NCBI GenBank assembly: GCA_964019055.1
Contig: OZ025206.1
Span: 14,729,291-14,793,290 of the forward strand
Length of the DNA: 64,000 nucleotides
Direction of reading: 5' to 3'
Origin: Anthopleura xanthogrammica
Taxonomy: Eukaryota > Cnidaria > Anthozoa > Actiniaria > Actiniidae
Shown here: piece by piece, positions 43,604 through 54,300 of the stretch
How the letters are laid out: each line of letters starts with the position of its first letter
How positions within the stretch are numbered: position 1 is the first letter of the stretch
Program-made: the position numbers and the translations under genes
The notes under the pieces: model-generated
Told to the model about the DNA's origin: nothing
What the model saw: the letters and a program-made list of their open reading frames with translations, nothing else
Database searches by the model: none

Positions 43604-43925
43604 TTTTTGCTCTATCACTATTTTCGACTTCGTGCGCTTTAAGAACAATAGGTGCAATCAAAGATTGTACGAAATTTCAACATCTTTAGAACTTGAACAA
43701 AAGATGCTTGTATTTCATTGTTGTTGAACAATAGTTGTAGTCAGGCCATAATTTCAATATTCGTAAGTGTTGTGCATTGGTATGGCCCGACTCGTTGTTA
43801 ATCAAAACAATGAAATACAAGCATATTTTGTTCAAATTCTAAAGATGTTCAAATTCCGTAGAATCTTTGTTCTCACCTATTTTTTTTAGAGTGCACGAAG
43901 TCAAAAATAGTGTTAGAGCAAAAAG
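43604..43925. mobile_element. Foldback element of about 320 bp
   Basis: Ends TTTTTGCTCTATCACTATTT and AATAGTGTTAGAGCAAAAAG pair, and pairing continues inward (ACTTCGTGC with GCACGAAGT; AATACAAGCAT near 43806 with ATGCTTGTATT near 43704). No coding capacity. Confidence 0.7.
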
Positions 43926-44756
43926 CTCTATTCTGAATACTTAACTATATTCAAATTCCCATTATACGCTTTCATATGAAAGGGTTTAAGTAGCCTGCGT
44001 AGCAGGCCCCCGCGAGGGGAGGGGTGAAGGCCTGCTACGTAAGCTAGGGTTTAAGTAACTAATTGTTTTGGCCGACAAATTAATATATTTTCTGTGGTCT
44101 TCCACCCATCCGAGAAACATTCTCAGGAGGTAAAAATTATATTATTCAAACTGATCTTAAATTCACGGGAACTGATTAAGAAACAACAAACAATACCAAC
44201 GAATGGAATTCACACTGTATAATTTATGCAAGAGTATTTAAAGAACCACAAGATCAGAATTCGGCCTCTTCTCGCAAGTAGACTGATTCCATAAGTAGGT
44301 CCCAGTTCGCTCTCTGTCAGGGTTTTTTTTCCCGCTCACAGGTCCGACTTATTACAAAACATACTAATTTTTGATCCGCATCCGCATTTCCCTCCCCCGA
44401 AATAGAGAATTATAGGTAATTAATTGATAATCATATAATAAGAAGAGATAGTATCTCTGATATGAGACAATATAGAAAATATATTTAATGTCTAATCCTT
44501 ACTAAAAGTCCTTCGTAATCAAAGTTCTGAATTTCTTTTGTGGTGGTGGCCGTCATGTTTCTCGACACAAACTCGTTTATGACATGAAGTAGTGTATCGA
44601 TCCACTAGTCTTCCTGGCTTCGCAGGGCCTGACTAAGAAACATATAAAGGAGTATAGCGTATTAGACTTATAGAAAATGCGCTATAAATAAAGAAATTAT
44701 AAAATTAATGTAATATCTAATAGGCCTTTTGCAACAACAGCTCACGTGACTCTATC
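43926..44756. other. No gene recognised
   Basis: Contains a short hairpin near 43990-44045 (GCGTAGCAGGCC with GGCCTGCTACGT) and otherwise anonymous AT-rich sequence. Confidence 0.4.
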
Positions 44757-45107
44757 CCCCTTAAATCGAGCAGCTGTGTCAAAATGAACATCAGAAATGA
44801 AAAGAGCATCTCGTTATTAGTAAGAAGGCAAAGTTTTAGCTCATAATGTTGAGTATAGGAGAAATGGCATTAAATATAAAATTAAATATTTTATAAGGAT
44901 TTGTATGGGTAATTAAGTGCTCTGGATGGTAAGCTTTGCCATCCAGAGCATATTTTCCATACAAATCCTTATAAAATATTTAATTTTATATTTAAAACCA
45001 TTTCCCTCGTGTTACATTTTATGAGCTGAGATCTCGCCTTCTTACTAATATCAAGGTGCTCTTTTCATTTCTGATGTTCATTTTGACGCAGCTTCTCGAT
45101 TTAAGGG
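44757..45107. mobile_element. Long foldback element of about 350 bp
   Basis: CCCTTAAATCGAGCAGCTG at the left and its near complement CAGCTTCTCGATTTAAGGG at the right; the arms pair over nearly their whole length (AAAATGAACATCAGAAATGA; GGATTTGTATGG; GCTCTGGATGG) around a centre near 44940. Confidence 0.8.
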
Positions 45108-46378
45108 CTAACGGTAAACCCCATTGAGACCCTCTTTAAACAATATCATGAACACTGACTGCCGAGAAAATTCTAGTAACTTGGGAATTTCGAGGTTTAT
45201 TTTTTAAAATTTACACGAAATATATCAGAAACGGACGATTGTAAGTGTTTTGTGAAGGGGTCAAGGGACGCAAACGTCGAGAAATATAGATATTAAGTTC
45301 ACATTGTATTACTTCTGTGATGACACAAAGCCATTGCATTGATGCATTAATCTTATAGAAAAAAATGAATGAATACGTGGAAAAGTATACACTAAAACTG
45401 GTTTTCCCGCTTGATATATCTTGCTTTCGCTTGCGAATATATATATATATTTTCTCGCTTCGAAATTCTTTCACAAAAATAACGTATCCATGCAGGGTCT
45501 CCTAATTTCACTGCTTTTCCAGATGCCATGCAGTTCTTACTGAAATAGTATCTGAGTGTAACTGTGACTCTTCTGGTTTTTGGACGGGCTTTTAAACTCA
45601 AATATTGGAAGATGAACCTTAATTGATCATGAGGCATCGCATTTCAAAAATTGTGGGTATATAATTATAAATTATAAGATATCATACAATTAGAATATGT
45701 ACAATACGACTGCCGAAAGCTCAGGCATTTATCACTAACCGTAAGTGCTGCAATAATGAGAAGAATACATATAAAGTCAGCCGAATATGTTCCAAAATGT
45801 TCTGTGGTTGACATCACGAGTACACATTAGAAGGAACCCCCATGCATCTCATGCATCAGCCGGTAAGAACACTTTTTTTAGTTTTTGTAAGAATTGTCCT
45901 GGACATTAATTTGCACGCCGGCCACTGTGCTCTCGCGAAAAGATACGCGCCAGGTATTTTAACTCGTATTTTTATTCTATCCCACTGCCTGCCTGCCTGA
46001 CTCAGTGCATTTTTCTTCTGTCGTTATTATAGAAGACCAGAAGAAAAAAACAAGTAAGACATTAACAAACTCATTCCAAGGTTTGATCGACATTCTATTG
46101 GCTGTTTCAAGGTTGGGTAAAATTGACGAAGATGTCTACTCTCTAGTTCAATAAAAAGCGGCAACATCTTACTGAGTTGTAGAACGCACGGTGTCAGTTT
46201 AGAATATGACTGTGTGTTTGACAAATTACCCCAATCGCTGAGGCATAACTTATAACGCATGAGAATCACTTGAGAATCAATAAGTGACTCTTGCAAGCAC
46301 CTTGAGACATCATGAATTAATATATATACTATGACGTTAGTACATATGGAAAATGCATTATTCTGTCTTATATTATTT
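45108..46378. other. No gene recognised
   Basis: Minus-strand frames (45211-45637, 46027-46404) lack any domain; the start of the last one is antisense to the PTP relic at 46379. Confidence 0.45.
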
Positions 46379-47170
46379 AGATCTTTCCTCAATACTGGCC
46401 ACAAGAAGGCAATGAAACATATGCAAGTATAACAAGTGCAGTATCTTGGTTCCCGTAAGATGGTTGGGTCTGTGATGCGAGACCTTCAAGTATCAAGAAA
46501 AACGGTTAGTCAGATACTATAGCGGTCAATGCGTTCGCATTTACGACAGCATAGTACTAGAACAAAACCAGAATTTCATTTTTTCGTCAATATAATATAG
46601 AATATCGGTGTATGATGGCAAACTCGTGACTTATATAGAGAAGGCATTCCTTATCTATAACTTTGTTCCTTTCTTTTTTGTATGACTATATATCTATATG
46701 GTTTGAAAGCTCAAAATTGTGTAGCCATATGAATTCCAATTCATCGTGGAAATTATCAAATATCGAATATTATGAAAATTGGCTGAAAATGTCTACACGA
46801 TTTCGTTAACACGACAAAAATGTTGGAAATATTTTTTGATTTTTTTTTTCAGACAAACATAACAGTCATGCACTTTCAGCATGTCACGTGGGTAAACAAG
46901 TGTGTTCCTACTAACCCACAAAGTATTTTACAGTGATGGACGAGGTTCAAAAATCTCAGCAAATTAAAGTGTGCCATAGCAATAGTCGTGGTTCAATAAA
47001 GGTAAAAAACACCCTCTTCATAAATCGTATTCAACAAAGTATTCGTCTTACCTATTCTTTTTATATATTTTTTCCTCCAGTGTTGATCGTAGCGGTACAT
47101 TCTGTGCTAAATTGCTTCATGTCTTGAAGGAGTCAAACAAGAACAAATATTAATTGCACGTCTTTCAGAC
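46379..47170 (+). pseudogene. Gene 3 relics: three decayed PTP D2 exons
   Basis: Three blocks follow the gene 1 D2 exons in order. Near 46380: TTATTTAG acceptor and IFPQYWPQEGNETYAS, then a stop. 46853-46983: TTTTTCAG acceptor and VTWVNKCVPTNPQSIL, then TGA and a frameshift into MDEVQKSQQ. From 47081: CCAG acceptor and VDRSGTFCAK, then decay. The nucleophile Cys is missing. No terminal exon follows. Clearly non-functional. Confidence 0.8.
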
Positions 47171-47319
47171 TTTGCATCTTCCTATTTTTAGTTAATTTGT
47201 CAATACAAACTAAAATTTTAAGCCAGAATTAATTGAATGAAGCCGCTGAACAAAGCATTTAGGCGTCTTACAAATTGAAGTCATACTCATCAACCAATTA
47301 ACGCGACCCAGCAACCTGA

Positions 47320-47387
47320 TAGCCTGCGTGCAGCCCGACTTTAACTCTGGTTAATACCACAGTTACGTTCCGGATACACGCAGGCTA
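47320..47387. repeat. Short inverted repeat TAGCCTGCGTG
   Basis: TAGCCTGCGTG at 47320 and CACGCAGGCTA at 47377 enclose about 46 bp; a small foldback repeat, GC-richer than its surroundings. Confidence 0.5.
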
Positions 47388-47463
47388 GTAATCTGATGGC
47401 ACAGTGACATATATATCGAAATAGACTCTCCAAGTAATATATATATTTCTTTAGATTTACAAC

Positions 47464-48037
47464 TTAAGGAGGCTATAAAGGGTTTTTGAACTTGCATATA
47501 CACTAACAAAAATGACCCTGAAAAACTTTATATGACTAATATATGACCGTAAGTTGACCCAGGAGACGAAAGACCATAAAGTAAAGGTTGGAATGAAAAG
47601 AAAAATATGACGTAATACGTTGCTATGACAACGATAGAACACTTCAAATGTGTGCAAAGTTTTTCATTTAAAAAATCATAACTCAAAAACCGCATGGTGA
47701 AAATCGTTTAAAATTGGCATGTTTGAACTTCATGATCCAATCTTTGATTAGACTGAAAAAAAATTTGTAATGAGGAATTCTCAAAAATCAATGAAGTTTA
47801 TTTTAGGACTTTCTCCATAACATAATTTTTTTATCTTTTCTAAGCACTTACGAACCATTAAATAAAAGCCACGTGCAAAGTTTAAAAAAAAATTACCGTC
47901 CAGTTTTTGAGTTGTTTTAGTTTAAGTATGAGGTTTTTTGGGACAAAATTTTCCTATTTCCATTTCAAATGATTCAGTGCTACGTCATTTAAGAGCGCGC
48001 GCGCTCGTTCAAGGAAAACCATTTCGAGCCTCCTTAA
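47464..48037. mobile_element. TTAA-flanked element, GGAGGCT ends
   Basis: TTAA GGAGGCT at 47464 and AGCCTCC TTAA at 48037 form inverted ends inside a TTAA on each side, compatible with a TTAA target duplication. No transposase frame. Confidence 0.5.
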
Positions 48038-48562
48038 GAATTATATGTTGTTCAAAATAGAAATATTGCCTTTAGCTATGAAAATTAAATATAATTTATA
48101 TCTTCAAGTAAAAAATATATAAAAAGTCCGAATTTTCAATGAGTTTCGCAACTACTTTGAAAATGAGTCACCCAAGATCAACTTGATACTATAATTGTCA
48201 GAATTGTGTATCATTTCTGGTTTTTAGATCAATGGTGATTAGACATGAATGCAATAAGACCTTTTACATTGATAGTACGTTTGTTTTGCAGTGAACAGTT
48301 TCGATACTGAAATAGATATGTTTATTTCATCAGCTAGTCTTGAAAGGTCACGGTACTCTAGTAGGTGAAGTAGAAATCTAATACGCGTTGACGAGTCATT
48401 AACGCATTACTAATGTATTACTAGAATTTAAAATGTTTTTAATAAAGGAGGACTTTGAACCCAAAAGGAACACTTTGGTGTGAAATAATAAAGAGTATAT
48501 AGGATTGGCGAGTGGGCGAGCTCTTGCACAGACAATCCAGTGAACGCTCCAAGAGCGTCTAG
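48038..48562. other. No gene recognised
   Basis: AT-rich sequence between two TTAA-flanked elements. Confidence 0.4.
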
Positions 48563-49641
48563 TTAAGGTATCAGGGTACCCCTAGCGACCGGTGTTCATT
48601 CAACTCAATATAACGCTAAACCATTTCAGCAAACCCCCAATAAAGTATACATTTTCTGAAAGCTGAATAAATGTAGAAGCTGTTCACTTCTTTATTTTTG
48701 TAAAATGAATTTATCCTTTTGAGTTAGAGCGAATTATCCAAATTTTCACATGGGTCTCTTCGCGAAGTTCGATGACAGCCGGTATTCATCGGAAACCAAT
48801 GCTTATTATCTTTCTGAGATCCTGAGATATTACTTGTCAAAAGTGTGTCTCCGATTTTTGATTAACTACCCCGTTGCGTTTTTATACGCGCCTAACTATT
48901 GTAACACTGCTAAATTAGGTGTATCCGATACAAAACCTACAATAACTTTTTAAAAAAACAAGATATCAAAAATCGGAGACACACTTTTGAAGAAAAACTA
49001 TCTGACATGACTTTCGCAAAATTTCAGGTAAATCGGTCAAATTCCGTTTGACAACGAACTAAAAACGTAAGGGTAACTTAACGCAAATTCACTTTCGAGA
49101 AAAACGCAAAATTGTTTTTGAAGTTCAGAAGCGCCTTTGTTGACACAAGGGGATTAAGATACCACAAGATGTTGCCCGATGACAGATGAAGTAACGAGAA
49201 ACCAAGATCGTATTACTTTATTATTGTTGTTTTGAGCGGAAAGTTCCGGCAAATTCTTAGTTGTTTAGTAATAATTTTTGAGGAATTAATCGATATTATC
49301 CAAGTTAGACGTTTTGATTTGCTAATGGTCTTGTTTCCATACGCCTAAGTATGGAGAAAAGCGAGGAAGCGACAAGAAAACAAAACCAATATCTACAAGC
49401 GCCTTAAATCAAAATACAATGCTTTATAGAGACGTGACAACAAATCGTTGACAAGTGATGTCAGCAACAAATTGAAGATTATTAAAGCAAAAAAATCGTT
49501 TTTCGTTAATTACTCGTTATTAAAAATCGCCATTGGAAATTTATTTTTGGAAAATAATAGCTTATTGTGTATTCTCTTGAAAAATGTAAAAACCTAAAAA
49601 ACGACCTTTTGGAGCAGTTTTGGGGTACCCTGATACCTTAA
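48563..49641. mobile_element. TTAA-flanked element of about 1.07 kb
   Basis: TTAAGGTATCAGGGTACCCC at 48563 is perfectly inverted at 49622-49641 (GGGGTACCCTGATACCTTAA). An inner pair CAAAAGTGTGTCTCCGATTT (48838) and AAATCGGAGACACACTTTTG (48969) folds as well. No transposase seen. Confidence 0.75.
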
Positions 49642-49649
49642 GGGAAAAA

Positions 49650-51310
49650 ATGAATAGTAGAATAATCAGAAAGCTGACCTTGAAAGATTGAAATCAATCT
49701 TTCTGAAACATTTTCAAAAGCATTTCATTTGAGTTTTCTTTTGGCAAATTTTAGACACGTTTTCTGCAGCAATATTGTTCATTATAGAATTTTGAAGAAA
49801 CTGTCTAAAGACTGTTTTTTACTAACTTCAACTACCTCACCGCTTGAGAAGTCAAACACTGTATCTGATTTGCAATGTTTGCAAAGAAAATAGAAATAAA
49901 GTGGGCGGCAGTCGTGATTGATTTTAAGAAACTAGTGGCAAACTATTTTTAGATATTCAACCAAGATGGCGGCTATCGAACTAACAGAATAATAAAATAA
50001 ATACATATCTGTATGAATGCGTATTGATGTGTCAATGTATATTAGGCAGCTGGACTCCAGAATAATTTTGTTTTCCGTACAGAAATGGCACGTTTCATGG
50101 TGGCAGATATATTGCATGGAACCGCATGGACCAGTTTCGAAACCTTGAATATACAAGAACAAACTACGGACCAAAAAGTTGGTAGTTAACTTCTAGAATA
50201 CGTCTAGCAGGTTGATAACGTTAAAATGGACGAGGAAGAACTTCAACCAGCGTCACTCTACATATTTCATAGCAGTCTGAACTATCTAGCCGTTTATATC
50301 TGACCGTCTTGTCACTTTAATTTACATATCCTACAGGAAGTAGTACAACGTGTTTCACTATGAAAGCGCGTACGGAGATTTAGAAAAATGTGTCTAGTTT
50401 GATAGTCGGACGTCAGTCAGTAAATCCGATAAACGATGCCGGATTAAATCAATTTCGTCCGTTTCCTTTTCAAAAACCACTAAAGGAACCGCATGGCTTA
50501 TTAAAGAGGTCTTCGTTTAACTGAATCATGCTCACTATGTTTCCGTATTGAGATCAAGACACATAATTTAAATTGCGATTATTGAAATTAGGAATCAGCT
50601 ATAAATATAGCTCACTTTTCCTTTCTTTCTTTTTTCATTTATTCTCTAGGCAGTGGTCGAAATAAACAAATCCTTGAATCAGTGACCTGAATTATACGCA
50701 TCAAGTTCTGCAATTTTTGGTATAAAAATTAATCCTTTTCAAAAATATCAAGAATTACTACTTTTATTTTTGCTTGCATGTTGTTCGTGTCAGCTGTTTC
50801 GATTCCTCGAATGGAAAGAGATGCCAGTTAAACTAGCTGGCTCGTGATCAAAAACAAAATCAAAATAACTTAACATTTATTCTTACAACCAAATATAGTT
50901 TTGGTATTAAGATCAATGTACTTAAAAATTGCGATCGTTTGAAATTAGGAATCTATAGATATAGCTCACTTTTCGTTTTTTCGTGAGGCTCTAGGAGGTG
51001 GTCGAAATAAAGAAAGCCTCGATTCAGTCGCCCAAATTATGAGCATCACGTCCCACAATTTTTGGTAAAAAAAATTTTCTTTTTTCTTTTTTCTTGTTGT
51101 TTGTTTTAGCTGTTTCGATTGTTTGGATGGAAAGAAAGGACAGTAAAACTTACTGCTGGCTTGGGATCAAAACCAGAATGAAAATAAGAAATTATTCTTA
51201 CGACCAAATATAGTTCGTAGCACAACTGTTTCGATTCTAGATTAGTTTCTGGCGCTGAAATACTTATTCGTGACATTTGGTCAGTTTTTATCATACAGAT
51301 CAGATTGACC
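49650..51310 (+). promoter_or_regulatory. Upstream region of gene 4 with internal duplication
   Basis: Related to 6040-7167. Here a block of about 330 bp occurs twice: GCTGTTTCGATTCCTCGAAT (50794) onwards and again from 51107, together with TTGCGATxGTTTGAAATTAGGAA and TATAGCTCACTTTTC (about 50572-50620 and 50933-50975). Probable promoter/5' UTR. Confidence 0.45.
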
Positions 51311-51380
51311 ATGGACTGGTTCATTTTTCTTACTCTGTATTTTTGTTATTTTGCTTTTGGCACGAGAGGAGAATATGCTG
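51311..51380 (+). CDS. Gene 4 exon 1: signal peptide
   Basis: MDWFIFLTLYFCYFAFGTRG, 70 nt as in gene 1, phase 1 before GTAAGG. Preceded by about 200 bp nearly identical to gene 1. Confidence 0.78.
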
Positions 51381-54300
51381 GTAAGGATAGTGATAGTTTT
51401 ACTAATGTTATAAGCGCGCTAATATTGTTTGCAAGTTAACATTTGATTTAAAATTTTGATGAGTCTGGACTTTGATATAAGAATTATCAGAAAAACAAAC
51501 GCAAAGAGATTACTACGTTTCGACATCATGATCATCGTCCGATGTCATTATCAAGTGAGTTTGATGTCGAAACGTAGTAATCACTTTGCGTTTTTTTTTT
51601 TTTTCTGATAGATTTAAAATTTACTATGAAAATTCAAGATCATATATTGCAATGCAACAATTGGCGGAGAACGTGTAGAGTGTTTTTTACTTCCGCGAAC
51701 TAGTTACTTAGATCTTCATGTTCTTTTCATTGTTTTTCTTATATCTCTTTTAGTCCAGTCTGTTAACGGAAAAAAAAAAAAAAAAGCTGCGGAAATCGTG
51801 ATAAATTGCGTACAATCATCAAACTGACTTCTAAAACTCATTAATATTCAATGAGGCTGAGAGCCAATCGTGTCGCCCAAACTAAACACGTGACGTATAT
51901 TTTATACTAGGATAAAGGTACATCAAACTAAAAGTCGGGGGCGGTTTTGAATATCTCAGGGGAGTTCGGGGCTGATTAATAATTCATATCCGTGCTGATA
52001 CAATGCATTTGTGCTTGATGAACCGTTGTAGTTATCGAGGTCGGAATTAATTTTTCCGAATTTATTTCCAAGGGTTTTTCCCCCGGAATTACCTCGTTTC
52101 TCTTAGCACTATAACTTTAACTTATTTCCTTTCTATGTATTTCACAGTGCTACGCGGTCCTCATATTCATATCTTTACATTTCAAATACCGCGAAACTAA
52201 CATCTAATTTCACCCCGGTTTGCTCCCAGTTCGACCTTTAGCTCAGCTGGTAGAGCGTCGGTGTACAAATCCGAAGGCCGTGGGTTCGAATCCTATCGAG
52301 GTCGGAATTAATTTTTCCGAATTTATTTCCAAGGGTTTTTCGCCCGGAATTACCTCGTTTCTCTTAGCACTATAACTTTAACTTATTTCCTTTCTATGTA
52401 TTTCACAGTGCTACGCGGTCCTCATATTCATATCTTTACATTTCAAATACCGCGAAACTAACATCTAATTTCACCCCGGTTTGCTCCCAGTTAGACCTTT
52501 AGCTCAGCTGGTAGAGCGTCGGTGTACAAATCCGAAGGCTGTGGGTTCGAATCCTATCGAGGTCGGAATTAATTTTTCCGAATTTATTACCAAGGGTTTT
52601 TCGCCCGGAATTACCTCGTTTCTCTTAGCACTATAACTTTAACTTATTTCCTTTCTATGTTTAATAAACATGAGTGTTTTAACTGCAGTTTCTTTGCAGT
52701 TAAAACACTCATGTTTATTAAACAGTTCAATATCTACAACAATTCATCAAAGACAAATGCATTGTATCAGCACGTATATGAATTATTAACCAAACCTGCA
52801 CTCTCCCGAAATCAGCTCAAAACGGCACTCTCTTATGAACCTCTATACCTAAAAAATAGAATAAAAATAAAATAAAGACAATAGACCTTTTTAGCTTCGT
52901 ATGCAAATTGCCCATTTCAGACCACATGACATTCCCTTGAGAAATGTTCTTTTGTTAAAATATTTACACATGAAAGAATCAGCTCCCAAGAGTGGCATCA
53001 CATGGTCTGAAATGGGCACAACAAACAACGAAGCTGAAAAGGTCTATTAAAGACAATCCATAGCGGAGGAAATAGATTTACTAATATCAAACAAATGTGT
53101 ACAACTTTTTATCTAAATTTACTTATAACTAGCGTTTTTCTCAACTAGAAACATTGAAAATATAGTTTTATAGATTGGCTTATTGATAACAGTGTTCATA
53201 TTCTAATTACCATTGTTTCTGTATTGGAAAAAGTTCAATAATCTAGAACTACTATTCGAAAAAAAAACCGACAAAATATCGTCAAAACATGAAATGTGTA
53301 TTCACGATAAAATATCGTGTGAAAACTATAAAAGTTTAAATCAAACTATGAGATACAAGCTCTTCAACGGATAAAGCTCACCATTTTATTTCGCAACTTC
53401 TTGATCATGAATGAACATCACCAGCCAGAAATCGAGTGACTGTGTGTTAAGATTTTGTATAACTGAAAGATATCTTCAACCTGCCATGGAGTAATCTCTT
53501 TTGAAGGGTCTTCCATGATTTTGTTTGACTCTAAATCTCTTCCAATTCTCAAAAATGTTATGGGCCCACTTTGAAGAATATTTGGTACTCGAAGGTACCG
53601 AATCTACTAAAGCTTTCTCTTTCAGAGGTTTGTACCTTCCGAAAGCGCTGCATTGTCATTATGACACACGAAAAAACAGAACATGAAAAAACAAAGCAAA
53701 TCTAAATAACAAAGCAACTTTGACCTCTTCTAAAACAATGGAAAAATAGCATAAGTATTTATCTGTCCAGAAATTAATGTATCAATTTAGAAATGATTTT
53801 AGCCACATGCCTCAATGTTCAGCGGCTTATACATGTCATACTGACATCGTGTATCGTGTATACACCTATTTCAAAAAAACGTTGTTGGTGGGAGATCTGA
53901 ACTGTCCGGAAATGGGTGAACTGAGACTAAACAGAACTTTTGTGTTTTTATGTTTTCGGGCTAAAATACTAAAAAATTACATTCCTAACTCAAAGGTCAT
54001 GCTTCATATTCCAATCTAAAAGCCGACTTCGTTAATTAAAAAACATGCATTTACATATCATCAATTCAATAAAAACATTTATTAAAACTAAAAAAGAAAA
54101 TAATCAAGTTGTGTATATGAAATAATAACAGTCAATAATTAAGCATATGCCTTCTTGAAAAGCCACGTTTTCAAATCTTTCTTAAAAGCAGAGATGGAGG
54201 TAGTTGACCTGATTTTCACTTCCAAGGAATTCCACAAATCAGGAGCAACAAAAGAGAAAGCCCCTTTTCCATAGAGCTGTTAAGATTATAAAATGGTTTG

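Larger units (their letters stand above)
52034..52657 (+). mobile_element. Tandem tRNA-derived SINE-like array, 261-bp unit
   Basis: The body (ATCGAGGTCGGAATTAATTT to GTTTGCTCCCAGTT) occurs at 52034-52231, 52295-52492 and 52556-52657 (partial), with a tRNA-like head before copies 2 and 3. Units are almost identical, so the duplication is recent or homogenised. Confidence 0.8.

Noticed and set aside
46027..46404. 125-codon minus-strand ORF
   Set aside because: Antisense to a PTP relic at its start, no domain, no repeat support.
52232..52565. Two functional tRNA genes
   Set aside because: Extra base and weak T stem, mismatch in the anticodon stem, unusual anticodon ACA, and membership of a 261-bp repeat favour a SINE head.
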